A stretch of 64,000 nt of DNA, taken from the NCBI RefSeq assembly GCF_003574735.1, contig NZ_QORW01000002.1, forward strand, positions 124,001 through 188,000, given 5' to 3'. Below, one piece after another: positions 1 to 8,311 of the stretch (position 1 is its first letter; every line of letters begins with the position of its first letter). The notes below the pieces were generated by a model, which worked only from the letters and a program-made list of their open reading frames with translations, had not been told where the DNA came from and did no database searches. Source of the stretch: Dongia deserti (GTDB taxonomy: Bacteria > Pseudomonadota > Alphaproteobacteria > Dongiales > Dongiaceae). Made by a program: the position numbers and the translations under genes.

Positions 1-102
1 TTTTCGCTGTTTAAGATTTTGCGGTGCAGCAACTCCGGTCAAGTTGATTGACACAATCCGCCGACTTCCTGAGCATGCTGAAACAAATGGGAGGATGGCT
101 GG

Positions 103-1083
103 ATGAAGCGATCGAGGATCGTGCCGGATTTCGAAGTCATCGTCGGCGGACCGCAGGAGTCCTTCCGCTGGAACGTGCACGGCTACCCCCACGACCTTGC
201 CAAGTGGCACTACCACCCGGAATACGAGCTGCATCTGATCCAGCACACGTGCGGCAAGATGTTCATCGGCGATTATGTCGGAAGTTTCGCGCCCGGCTCG
301 CTGGTGCTGACCGGCCCCAATCTGCCCCACAATTGGGTGAGTGACATCTTGCCCGGCGACTATGTGCGCAACCGCGACATGCTGGTTCAGTTCAAGGACA
401 GCTTTGTGCGCGAAGCCATCGAGATGTGGCCGGAGTTCAAGGAGGTCGAGCCGCTGCTGAATGATGCGCGCTACGGCATTGAGTTCCACGGCGATGCGGC
501 GATGGTCGGCGCCAACGTGTTACGCCAGATCGGCCAAGTCACGGCGATGCGCCGCCTGTTGCTGCTGTTCGAGTTGCTTTATGAACTGGCGATCTCCACG
601 GAGCGCAGAGTCCTGTCCAGCCGCGACTACGCGGACGCGCCGGACAGCGCCGCTGCCGACACCATCAAGCAGGTGATCGACTTCCTGATGAAGAACATCG
701 CGCGGGATGTGCATCTGTCGGACGCTGCGCGCTACTTCGGCATGTCGGAGCCGGTCTTTTCCCGTTTCTTCAAGCGCAACACCGGCCACGGCTTTGTGCA
801 CTACCTGAACCGGATGCGCGTCAACCGTGCTTGCGACCTGCTGACCGGCACGGATAAGCCGGTGACCGATGTGTGCTTCGAGACCGGCTTCAACAACCTG
901 TCCAATTTCAACCGGCAATTCCGGAAATTGTGTGGTCTGCCGCCATCGGAGTATCGTCGGCAGGTCAAGCGCAATCTGCGCAAGTCGACAGACCTCTATC
1001 GGTTCGAAGAAGAACCGGTGAATGCGCCCTTGGCTCGCACGCAGACGATCCACGAGCTTCTGGGCGCAAGTGTGCGGAGCTAG
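103..1083 (+). CDS. AraC-family transcriptional regulator
   Basis: Probable DNA-binding regulator of the AraC/XylS family, 326 residues. The N-terminal half resembles a cupin-type sensing domain, with the His-rich strand HYHPEYELH at about residues 36-44. The C-terminal part (about 190-300) carries two helix-turn-helix motifs; the second shows CFETGFNNLSNFNRQFRK and the family-typical ending PPSEYRR. The ATG at 103 has GGGAGG eight bases upstream. The ligand is unknown, and no obvious target operon lies beside it because the next genes are convergent. Its stop codon shares the tetranucleotide CTAG (1080-1083) with the stop of the convergent gene. The family call is firm; the regulated pathway is not known. 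Confidence 0.9.
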   Translation: MKRSRIVPDFEVIVGGPQESFRWNVHGYPHDLAKWHYHPEYELHLIQHTCGKMFIGDYVGSFAPGSLVLTGPNLPHNWVSDILPGDYVRNRDMLVQFKDSFVREAIEMWPEFKEVEPLLNDARYGIEFHGDAAMVGANVLRQIGQVTAMRRLLLLFELLYELAISTERRVLSSRDYADAPDSAAADTIKQVIDFLMKNIARDVHLSDAARYFGMSEPVFSRFFKRNTGHGFVHYLNRMRVNRACDLLTGTDKPVTDVCFETGFNNLSNFNRQFRKLCGLPPSEYRRQVKRNLRKSTDLYRFEEEPVNAPLARTQTIHELLGASVRS

Positions 1084-1565
1084 GTTGTAGCGAAGAGCGT
1101 GATGCTCGGCCGCGCGATCATCAGCCACAGGATTCCGGCGACCGACGCGAAGGCGGGCAATCCGAAGGCGAACCAGGTCCAGAACAGCTTATGATAGGCG
1201 GGTGGCAGCGGTTTATTGTGCGCCGCCGCTGTCTCCGCGAGCGCGCGCATGCGCATCTGCATCCACACGACGGGTAGCCAGAAGGCACCAGTCACGAGAT
1301 AGAGGATGATCGAAAGCACGATCCATCCTTCGGCCAGCGAATAACCGACGTTCCAGACCAAGGCCATGCCCGTTATAGGCTGCAGCACCACCGCCGTGGC
1401 GGTGAACAGGAGATCGGCAATCACGACGATGCGCGCGACACCGGCAATGACCGCGGCTTTGCCCGTGAAATGCGCCATCAGCATAAAGAACGCGATCCCG
1501 GCCCCAGTGCCGAACAGGATTGCCGCGCCGATCACATGGACGTACTTCAGCAGCAGGTAGAGCAT
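1080..1565 (-). CDS. DUF2269-like integral membrane protein
   Basis: Small inner-membrane protein of 161 residues with about four hydrophobic helices. It begins YLLLKYVHVIGAAILFGTG, the pattern of DUF2269 proteins, whose function is not established. I chose the ATG at 1565 because it overlaps the TGA of the upstream SDR gene by one base (TGATG), which implies translational coupling; a longer open frame exists but runs out of phase through the SDR gene. The upstream partner ends in a DoxX-like membrane domain, so the two may act together in the membrane. Family assignment is by sequence pattern only. Confidence 0.75.
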   Translation of the reverse strand: MLYLLLKYVHVIGAAILFGTGAGIAFFMLMAHFTGKAAVIAGVARIVVIADLLFTATAVVLQPITGMALVWNVGYSLAEGWIVLSIILYLVTGAFWLPVVWMQMRMRALAETAAAHNKPLPPAYHKLFWTWFAFGLPAFASVAGILWLMIARPSITLFATT

Positions 1566-2857
1566 CACCGGTCCCTGAGAATGGCGAGCGCTGTCAGGTT
1601 CAACATCAGGATGGGCCAGATCTTGGCCAGCGGCCCAAGCGGCTCCAGCCAAAGGCGCGGCAGCAGGATCGTGCCCGCGACGACGTAAAACAGTGAAATG
1701 GCCAGCGCGGCGTAGAGCGCCGGCCGTGCGAAACGACGGATCGCGATGCCCACGCCGATCAAGAAGTCGGCAAGCCCGCCCGCGACCACGGACGGCCCGC
1801 TCAACGGCCCTGCTCCGCCCTCCAGCATCAGCGCCACGCCGAGTTCGTAGCTGGGACCCACCGACAGGATTCCGGTGACGATCCAGAAGCCGGCAAAGAT
1901 CACGAAGATGAGCGGCTTCAGGAGGTACATGGGTGCGAACCAGCGTTCCTGTACCGAGACCGGCTCCGCACTTAGTGCCGCGGAGAGGGTACATGGGACG
2001 ATGCCGGTCATGTGCGACCACGGCTCCGGATCGCCCACGGCGCCCCGCGTGATCTCGCGGCGCGCCGTCGAACGCACCGGCGGGCGCCAACCAAGAAAGC
2101 CCGAGAGATCGCCGAAGAAATAGATCAGCCGTGCGATCCACTCCGGCAGATGGAGGATTCGCGGCGGCGCATCGCCGCGCCATCGGCGATAGCGCAGCAC
2201 GACATCCGCGAAGGACAGCCGCTCCGGACCCGCGACATCCAGCGCGATGCGGCTCGGCGCATCCGGCTTGAGGAAGAACAGAACCGTCTCAACCACCTGT
2301 TCCAACTGCACCACTTGCAATGGCCCGGTGTTTGGCATGACAGGCAAGACCGGCAGGGCAGCGAGGGCGCGCATCAAGGCGCTGGCACCATAAGCGGCGC
2401 GGCCAAGCACGACAGATGGGCGCAGGATGACCCAGTCGAGATTGCGCACCATCAGGGCACGATCGCCCTCAAGCTTGGTGCGAGAGAATTCCGTCGGCGT
2501 TTCGCGATCCACGCCGATGGCGGAAAAGTGCACAATGCGGCGGACGCCAAGCATCTCGCAAGCCGCAAACAGAGCCGCAATGCCGACGGTATGCACGCCT
2601 TTGAGATTGTCCGACGGGCTGTCCTGCAGCGCGCCGGCGCAGTTCACCACGACTTCGACGTCGTGCAGATGCGGAATCCAGTGTTCCGGCGTGACTTGGC
2701 GGCCGATATCGAGCGCCAGCCATTTCGCCTCAGGCTGACGCCGTTTGGCCGCGCCAACGCTGCGCGATACGCCGACCACCTCGTGCCCAGCCTCTATGAG
2801 GCGAGCCACCACCGCAGATCCGATCAGGCCGGTTGCACCGGTGACGAGGACGCGCAA
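1565..2857 (-). CDS. Atypical SDR (NAD(P)-binding) protein fused to a DoxX-like membrane domain
   Basis: Two-part protein of 430 residues. Residues 1 to about 290 form a Rossmann-fold epimerase/NmrA-like domain with the nucleotide motif TGATGLIGSAV at 6-16. The usual catalytic YxxxK reads FSRTK here, so Tyr is replaced by Phe, as in atypical SDRs of the complex-I NDUFA9 type; classical dehydrogenase activity is therefore doubtful. Residues about 305-430 contain four hydrophobic helices resembling a DoxX-like domain. The start is TTG at 2857, immediately after the TGA of the AlkB-like gene, and its end overlaps the DUF2269-like gene, so the three are probably one transcript. The substrate is unknown. 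Confidence 0.8.
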   Translation of the reverse strand: MRVLVTGATGLIGSAVVARLIEAGHEVVGVSRSVGAAKRRQPEAKWLALDIGRQVTPEHWIPHLHDVEVVVNCAGALQDSPSDNLKGVHTVGIAALFAACEMLGVRRIVHFSAIGVDRETPTEFSRTKLEGDRALMVRNLDWVILRPSVVLGRAAYGASALMRALAALPVLPVMPNTGPLQVVQLEQVVETVLFFLKPDAPSRIALDVAGPERLSFADVVLRYRRWRGDAPPRILHLPEWIARLIYFFGDLSGFLGWRPPVRSTARREITRGAVGDPEPWSHMTGIVPCTLSAALSAEPVSVQERWFAPMYLLKPLIFVIFAGFWIVTGILSVGPSYELGVALMLEGGAGPLSGPSVVAGGLADFLIGVGIAIRRFARPALYAALAISLFYVVAGTILLPRLWLEPLGPLAKIWPILMLNLTALAILRDR

Positions 2858-3487
2858 TCAGGCCTCCGCCGGTTTGAGGCTTCTGAAGGTGATGGAATAA
2901 CGCAAGCTGTCTGCCGAAGGAATACTGTGTTCCCACTCTTCCCGCACCAGACCGCGCAGCAGATAAGCCGAGCGTGGCTCGAGCAGAAGAGCCTCGCGCT
3001 GCCAGCCTTCCCCCTTTCTGCGCCGCAACCGAAACCGACATGACGACAGCAGTGAGATGCCGATCACATCCTGGAAGACCGGCCGGTCCCTATGCCACCC
3101 GATCCCGGCGCCCGGCTGATATTCCGTGACCAGCACATGCTTCAGCGCCGAGGCATCTAGCCGCGCGAACTCGGCCGCCTGCTGGCGCAGCGGTAGCAAG
3201 AACGGAGGAATCTCCGGCGCTGCGTGCACCGCGCTGTCAGTGAAGTCATAGCGAAAGCCGAACGAGACAACCCGGCGATTACCCAGGTAGCCGCGGAACT
3301 CGAAATTCTTAAAATCCAGCTCGGAGAAGCGCGCGACCAGCGCGCCCTCCTGTTCCCGCGATATGAGGTCCGGCTGATACTCGAATCCCTCGATGGCCCG
3401 CGGCTCGAACAGGCTGAGCTGTGTCGGGCGGAGATTGCCTATTGCGAAGCTGAGCGCTTCGCCTTCTTGGCGGTCTCTTCTAGGCAT
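2858..3487 (-). CDS. alkB: AlkB-like 2-oxoglutarate/Fe(II) dioxygenase
   Basis: Predicted oxidative demethylase of alkylated nucleic acids, about 209 residues from the ATG at 3487. The iron ligands are visible as HRD in GIGWHRDRPVF and a distal His in EEWEHSIPS; the 2-oxoglutarate-binding Arg lies in LRYSITFRSLK near the C-terminus. The start is uncertain: the frame is open upstream to 3712, but the ATG at 3487 gives the usual family length and overlaps the 3' end of the preceding small gene by 49 bases. It sits in an apparent operon with the PASDPP protein and the SDR protein, under an EcfG-like promoter at 3681-3706, consistent with a stress or repair role. Whether DNA, RNA or protein is its substrate cannot be read from sequence. 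Confidence 0.85.
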   Translation of the reverse strand: MPRRDRQEGEALSFAIGNLRPTQLSLFEPRAIEGFEYQPDLISREQEGALVARFSELDFKNFEFRGYLGNRRVVSFGFRYDFTDSAVHAAPEIPPFLLPLRQQAAEFARLDASALKHVLVTEYQPGAGIGWHRDRPVFQDVIGISLLSSCRFRLRRRKGEGWQREALLLEPRSAYLLRGLVREEWEHSIPSADSLRYSITFRSLKPAEA

Positions 3488-3651
3488 TCCGCATCGGTCG
3501 ACGCGTTTTCCTCGGCGCAAGGATGCGCCTTCACTTCGATCCATCCCGGCGGATCGCTCGCCGGGAACGAATCGATGGAGGCGACCTCGACATGATCGTA
3601 ACCCTCTACGACGACCTTGGGCTTGCGCCGTTGCATGGGAACTTGCGGCAT
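3439..3651 (-). CDS. Small conserved protein with PASDPPGW motif
   Basis: Short soluble protein of 70 residues, unknown function. It has the motif SFPASDPPGW in the middle, which I recognise from small uncharacterised alphaproteobacterial proteins, and a Lys/Ala-rich C-terminus. The ATG at 3651 is preceded by GAGGG eight bases upstream. It is the first gene after a promoter resembling the alphaproteobacterial general-stress sigma factor site (3681-3706) and overlaps the AlkB-like gene that follows. I infer a stress-regulon member; no biochemical role can be assigned. Confidence 0.7.
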   Translation of the reverse strand: MPQVPMQRRKPKVVVEGYDHVEVASIDSFPASDPPGWIEVKAHPCAEENASTDAECLEETAKKAKRSASQ

Positions 3652-3680
3652 CGTTCATGCCCTCATGGTGGTAGCATGTA

Positions 3681-3706
3681 AACTCTTGAGAGGTTGGGCA
3701 GGTTCC
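3681..3706 (-). promoter_or_regulatory. EcfG-like (general stress sigma) promoter
   Basis: On the minus strand this reads GGAACC, sixteen bases, then AGTT, close to the alphaproteobacterial EcfG consensus GGAACc-N16/17-cGTT. The -10 element ends 29 bases upstream of the ATG of the PASDPP gene, a suitable distance. A match this good is expected about once by chance in a window of this size, so position next to a stress-like operon is the main support. Confidence 0.5.
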
Positions 3707-3723
3707 GCCCACCTACGAAACCG

Positions 3724-4089
3724 TCAGCGCCGCTGATATTTCAGGTCCAGCTCCCGGATCGCCTTCTCGCCGGCCTGCGGATTGAGCTGGCGCAGGATGG
3801 CGTCGATTTTGGCCTCCTTGCGGTCATCGCTTTCCTTGGATTGGGGGGACCCGACATAGAGAAACATCGCCAAGCCGCCGACCTGCCACAGCAGCTGCAG
3901 GAATTCGGACTGCCAGTTCTCGAACGTGTCCCTCCCCATCAGAATGAGATAGTCCGAGACCATGATGGGCACCTGATGCTGCTCTTGCTCGCTTACGTAA
4001 GAGAACCAGCCCAACAGCCAATGCCCGATCATCGAAAACGCCATGAACCCCAGAGTGATCCAGGCATACCCATGAGCTTTCCATCGCAT
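3724..4089 (-). CDS. DUF6766-like small membrane protein
   Basis: 121-residue protein with a hydrophobic helix at residues 8-28 (ITLGFMAFSMIGHWLLGWF), a polar stretch rich in Gln and Glu, a second helix around residues 64-80 (LLWQVGGLAMFLYVG) and a charged tail with an Ala/Glu/Arg-rich segment. The pattern fits the DUF6766 family, of unknown function. The ATG at 4089 follows GGAGG with six to seven bases of spacing. It stands between the AlkB-like operon and the divergent ferritin-like/hemerythrin pair, so a role in the same stress response is plausible but inferred only from position. Confidence 0.7.
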   Translation of the reverse strand: MRWKAHGYAWITLGFMAFSMIGHWLLGWFSYVSEQEQHQVPIMVSDYLILMGRDTFENWQSEFLQLLWQVGGLAMFLYVGSPQSKESDDRKEAKIDAILRQLNPQAGEKAIRELDLKYQRR

Positions 4090-4274
4090 GCCGACCTCCT
4101 CCGTTCTACGTGTGAAATGACAAATCGTGCGGGACGCAACAAAGTTCCCAGTCCGACTGACCGGCTCGCCAGGGACATTTTCTGACTGACGGCGATTTTA
4201 CGAGGCGAGGCAGCGTTTGCCCGTCATCGATGTTTGTGGTGGGCAAATTCTTACCATGCCTTGGGAGTCTCACC

Positions 4275-5534
4275 GTGTCTTTCAATCCACTCGAAGAAAG
4301 CGGCCTGCCGCTAGAAAAGCAGTTTCGCAACTGGCGCGACCTCAACGTGACGCCCTACGACAAAGAGGCCGTCCATCCGTTCGGCCGATGCCGCGGCATC
4401 GTGGCCAATGGGATCGAAATCGAATCGATCATGTTTTCCCACATGTTGGCGCGCAATACCCTGGACCCGGAGGTGAAGCGGCAGCTCGCTCTCGTGCGCC
4501 GCATCGAGGCCCAGCAGCAGAAGGCCGTGAACTGGCTCATCCCGGGCGATGAGACCACGCTGGAGGTGACGCTGGGCTATGAGCAGGTGGCCGTCGACCT
4601 GACCGCCTGGGTCGCGCAGCACGAGCCCGATGCCTATCTGCGCCAGGTCTACGAATTCGGCTTGCTTGAGGACTTCGACCACCTGTACCGCTACGCCAAT
4701 CTCTACGACCTGCTCGACAGTAAGAAAGCGGAGAAGATCGTCGGCGCGCTGACCGAGATTACGCCTGGTCGGCCGACCATCTTCGAGCATCGCGATCCGC
4801 GCGACGAGATTCGGCGACCCATGACGGCGCCGGCGGCGGATCCCCAATCCATACTCAACGCACTGACGGTCATGTCGGCCGAGCAGCAGACCATGAATTT
4901 CTACAACACGATTGGAAATCGCTTCGTCGAGCCGCTCGCCCGCGGTCTCTACCTGGAGATCGCTCAGATCGAGGAGCAGCATGTCAGTCACTATGAATCC
5001 ATCCTCGACCCAGGCTGCACCATGCTCGAGAACCTGGTAATGCACGAATACAATGAGTGCTGGATCTACTATTCTTTCATGCAGGAAGAGACCGACGCGA
5101 AGGTCAAGGCGCTCTACGAGCAGCACTTGGCCATGGAGATCGAGCATCTGCGCATCGCGTGCGAGCTGATCAAGAAGATCGAACGGCGGGATCCGGCGGA
5201 GTTCCTGCCCAAATCGATCGAGCGACCGCTGCAGTTCAGGGAGAACAAGGCCTTTGTCCGCGAGGTTCTCGCGAAGCAGGCCGACCTGACGGCGAAGGAA
5301 ACAGAGTTCGTTCCGGTCGCCAGCCTGCAGGAGGACGATCGCTACTTCGCGTACAACGGCACTGTGAATGCCGCCTGGGTGCCGACCGAGGACGTCATCG
5401 CGAAGACCATCGAGAATCGCGGCGACGAATATCGGCTTGAGACCGAAGGACCTCATCCGGTTCCGGGCCTCCGGCGGGCAGATCAGCGAAAGGCTGCCAG
5501 CACGGACTACGCCAAGCGGATCGCCGCAGAATGA
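4275..5534 (+). CDS. Ferritin-like domain protein, function unknown
   Basis: 419-residue protein, mostly helical and acidic. Two ExxH motifs, typical of diiron ferritin-like bundles, are visible: EIAQIEEQHVSHYES and LAMEIEHLRIA. Between them are further Glu-rich helices (HEYNECWIYYSFMQEETD). I chose the GTG at 4275, with GGGAG eight bases upstream, over an ATG at 4230 that would add an unconvincing N-terminus. The stop overlaps the start of the hemerythrin gene (ATGA), so the two are co-translated. Likely cytoplasmic, since no signal peptide is seen. I infer iron or oxygen chemistry, but it is much longer than ferritin or rubrerythrin and I do not recognise a named function. Confidence 0.7.
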   Translation: MSFNPLEESGLPLEKQFRNWRDLNVTPYDKEAVHPFGRCRGIVANGIEIESIMFSHMLARNTLDPEVKRQLALVRRIEAQQQKAVNWLIPGDETTLEVTLGYEQVAVDLTAWVAQHEPDAYLRQVYEFGLLEDFDHLYRYANLYDLLDSKKAEKIVGALTEITPGRPTIFEHRDPRDEIRRPMTAPAADPQSILNALTVMSAEQQTMNFYNTIGNRFVEPLARGLYLEIAQIEEQHVSHYESILDPGCTMLENLVMHEYNECWIYYSFMQEETDAKVKALYEQHLAMEIEHLRIACELIKKIERRDPAEFLPKSIERPLQFRENKAFVREVLAKQADLTAKETEFVPVASLQEDDRYFAYNGTVNAAWVPTEDVIAKTIENRGDEYRLETEGPHPVPGLRRADQRKAASTDYAKRIAAE

Positions 5535-6103
5535 CGGAGGCGAAGATGGCGATGACGATCCAAGACGTAGCAACCATGAGCTTCAGTGCCCAGGACCCGG
5601 CGACTTTGAGAGAACTGTTGACTGCGGGCAAGAAGCTTCCGCCGGATTCCACCGCGCTGCTGATGCAGGACCACGCGGAAGTCAAGGCGATGTTCCGCCA
5701 GTTCGAGTCTGAGAAGCAGATGAAGCCGATCCTAGCCCGCAAGATCTGCATTGCTCTCACCGTGCATGCTGAGATCGAGGAGGAGATTTTTTACCCCCAA
5801 GCCGGCACAGCACTCGAGGACGACGAGCTCATCACCGAGGCGATCGAGGAACATGCCGAGATGAAAGAACTGATCGCCAAGATCATCGAGGATGTGGCAG
5901 CCGAGAAGGCGATCAACAGAAACATAAAGGCTCTGAAGGGCAGCGTCGAGCATCACGTCGCGGAAGAGGAATCCGAAATGTTCCCCGACATGAGGCAGAC
6001 CGACACGGACTTCTACGAGATCGGCAAGGCGCTCGCTGCGCGAAGGGTGGAGATTTTGCTGGCCTTGAAGCGCCAGGAGAAAGGAATCGAAGCGCCGTCA
6101 TAG
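5531..6103 (+). CDS. Hemerythrin-like HHE domain protein
   Basis: 190-residue cytoplasmic protein with a hemerythrin HHE four-helix bundle. Candidate iron ligands are the His and Glu residues in LMQDHAEVK, VHAEIEEEIFYP, IEEHAEMK and VEHHVAEEESEMFP. This family binds a diiron centre and serves in oxygen, nitric-oxide or peroxide sensing, storage or repair; which applies here is unknown. Its ATG overlaps the stop of the ferritin-like gene by four bases, so the two proteins probably act together. A second hemerythrin gene lies convergently just downstream. Confidence 0.85.
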   Translation: MTEAKMAMTIQDVATMSFSAQDPATLRELLTAGKKLPPDSTALLMQDHAEVKAMFRQFESEKQMKPILARKICIALTVHAEIEEEIFYPQAGTALEDDELITEAIEEHAEMKELIAKIIEDVAAEKAINRNIKALKGSVEHHVAEEESEMFPDMRQTDTDFYEIGKALAARRVEILLALKRQEKGIEAPS

Positions 6104-6157
6104 CCGGCACGAGATGCAGCTTGACGTCCGAGGTGCTCCTCCGCCGCTGTTCTTCTT

Positions 6158-6733
6158 CTAGAGCAGTAGCGCCTTCTCTCGCTCGATCTTGGACGCAAGC
6201 TCTCTCGAGCTGGCATCGTCCAAGGCGGCACGCAGCTTCGGAAAGTCCACCTTTTCTTCCTGGCGGACGTGGCGTTCGATGAGCGTGCGCAGCTCAGTGG
6301 CATGAAGGTGCCATTGCTCGTCAGTTTTGGGCGTCTGCTCGAGCTTGTAGAGCAATACCTTCATCTCCGCATGTTCCTCATAGAGCTGGGTTGCATCCTC
6401 GGCGGTCTTCAAGTTATCGCGCAAGGCAGGATAGACGATATCCTCCTCAGCCATGGCGTGCGCGGCCAGGCGCCGCTTCAGGCGCAATAGGTGTTGCGCC
6501 CGGCTGAAGGCCTGAGCGTCGGCGGACTCAACCATGGCATCGAGGTGAGACATGATCGCGCGATGATCCGCGAGCAAGCTCGCAACCGGATCGCCGCCGG
6601 CCCTGGTTCTTGCCATGCCGCGCGCTTGGGCGACGACCGGCGGCAACAAGCGCGCCCCGATCAGCGCAATGAGAGCACCGCCTGCGAAAGAGGCGGCGGC
6701 CCGGATGGGGGATATACGGAAGGCTCTTGGCAT
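6158..6733 (-). CDS. Hemerythrin-like domain protein with N-terminal membrane segment
   Basis: About 191 residues from the ATG at 6733. An N-terminal hydrophobic stretch (ASFAGGALIALIGARLLPPVV, about residues 13-33) is either a membrane anchor or an uncleaved signal. The rest is a hemerythrin bundle with ligand motifs LLADHRAIMSHL, HAMAEEDIVYPAL, YEEHAEMK and IERHVRQEEKVDFPKL. It is convergent with the soluble hemerythrin gene. A longer frame extends to 6958, but it runs into the acyltransferase gene and its added residues look non-coding. Probably a membrane-tethered oxygen or iron-binding protein. Confidence 0.8.
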   Translation of the reverse strand: MPRAFRISPIRAAASFAGGALIALIGARLLPPVVAQARGMARTRAGGDPVASLLADHRAIMSHLDAMVESADAQAFSRAQHLLRLKRRLAAHAMAEEDIVYPALRDNLKTAEDATQLYEEHAEMKVLLYKLEQTPKTDEQWHLHATELRTLIERHVRQEEKVDFPKLRAALDDASSRELASKIEREKALLL

Positions 6734-6828
6734 GGCGGGACCTATGGCTGGCGTGGTGCCATTGAAAACAAGCCGATCCTCAGTCTGTTGCGTCGACTTC
6801 ACCGTCGGAGCGTGCGCCTGCAGGCCGG

Positions 6829-8028
6829 CTAGGCGACGATGCGGCCGCCGTTCAACAGCGAGAAGGCCTTCGAAGCGAAGCGGGTCAGCACGAGGCCGAG
6901 TCCGATGCCGATCGTGACCGTGACGATGACGCTCGCGACGTAATGAGCGAGCATCCATGGCTGCGTCTCAGCCGGCAGGACATCCCAAAGGATCAACTTG
7001 ACTCCGGCGATCAGCGGATAATGTGCCGCATGCAGGAAGAAAGCCAGGCCGCCGAAGCGCGCGACCAGGCCGCCCATGGGCGTGAGTGCCATACGCTGGA
7101 ACAGGCCCCAGCAGGCCAGCACGCCCACTAGGCGCATGCCGCGGGTCACCACCTGCAGTTCGAAGGGATTGCCGTCACCCACCACGTAGGGCGCCAGCGT
7201 CCGCGCCGCGCACAGTGCAATATAGGCCAAGAGGAAGATCGTCGTTGCCCGCACGCCGATCTCGACCGGCACGCCGCGCAGCCTGATCCAGCCGCCGAGA
7301 TAGAAGAAGAACACGACGTCGGCGCGGAAGAAGATCCACAGATCGTGCCCGATCAGCCAGGACGCCCCCAAAAACACGGCGCCAAACAGTGGCGCACGCG
7401 TCAGCAGAATCCACAGGAGCGGGCTGACCAGTACCGTCACGAAGAGATCGCGGACGAACCAGAACTGGAACCCGATCGGGTGAGCGCTGATCCCCAATAC
7501 CGCGTTCACGTAGTCCATGGCGCCGGCTCGGTTGAAGTCGATGTTCATCTCCGACAGCAGCGGGTGGCCGGGCGCGGCAACAAAGAGGACCAGCAGGATT
7601 GCCAGGAACAGCGTGTTCCAGAATACGAGCGGCAGATAGAGCGAGGCGAAGCGGCGCCGCATGCGGCTGATCAGGGCAGATGCGGGATCGGAAGTGAACG
7701 AAAGGAACAGCCACCCCGAGATCATGCTGAGCAATGGCACGACACTGAAGAAGAAGAACAGCACGAAGCTCTGCACGAATGTTGCGACGTGATTCTGGGT
7801 CGGATCGAAGCCGCGGAAGGGTGAGATGCGCGCGTTTGGAAACCACTCATAGTGTATGAACACCAGCCCGACGATCAGAGTGATGCGCGCGAAACTGATC
7901 GTCCGGGACAACTCTTCCTTGGTCAACGCTGCGCGATCGCCGCGGACCATGGCATGGAGTGCGCGCCCGGTGCTGATCAGTGCTGCGACCATTACTCTCC
8001 CGTTCACGCCCGCTCTAGCAGAGGCCAT
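6829..8028 (-). CDS. Acyltransferase family 3 (OpgC/WecH-like) membrane protein
   Basis: 399-residue integral membrane protein with about ten hydrophobic helices, resembling the acyltransferase-3 family that transfers acetyl or succinyl groups to surface sugars. Typical features are the first helix with a following His (LIVGLVFIHYEWFP, residues about 52-65) and the late segment FLHAAHYPLIAG. The N-terminal 40 residues are polar and cytoplasmic. It is followed on the same strand by the membrane hemerythrin and is divergent from the asparagine-synthase-like gene, which may also modify a surface molecule. The substrate is unknown. Confidence 0.8.
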   Translation of the reverse strand: MASARAGVNGRVMVAALISTGRALHAMVRGDRAALTKEELSRTISFARITLIVGLVFIHYEWFPNARISPFRGFDPTQNHVATFVQSFVLFFFFSVVPLLSMISGWLFLSFTSDPASALISRMRRRFASLYLPLVFWNTLFLAILLVLFVAAPGHPLLSEMNIDFNRAGAMDYVNAVLGISAHPIGFQFWFVRDLFVTVLVSPLLWILLTRAPLFGAVFLGASWLIGHDLWIFFRADVVFFFYLGGWIRLRGVPVEIGVRATTIFLLAYIALCAARTLAPYVVGDGNPFELQVVTRGMRLVGVLACWGLFQRMALTPMGGLVARFGGLAFFLHAAHYPLIAGVKLILWDVLPAETQPWMLAHYVASVIVTVTIGIGLGLVLTRFASKAFSLLNGGRIVA

Positions 8029-8311
8029 TGCAACGTTTCACGCCGTCACGGCTATGTTTCAGCGATGTTTTGGAAGTGCTGGCAGGAAACAATGTTAAGC
8101 CGGTGCCGACAGTTCCCCAACCTTCTACTTTGAGAGTCATGCCACGATCATGCCTTTTTTTATTGCCAACGTCTTGGAACCGCCGCGATCATCCCGCGTT
8201 TTGAACGCGGCCTCAACCTCAGGCGCTCAAAAAGTGAGGGCCTAAATCCTTTCGTGTGGCAGCCGAGGGCTATCGTGCGACTGGTGCGGTTCATCGGGGT
8301 AGGGCAACAGG

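Noticed and set aside
4089-4148. GGAACT-N16-GATT upstream of the DUF6766 gene as a second EcfG-like promoter
   Set aside because: The -10 element lacks the required GTT, so the match is too weak to claim.
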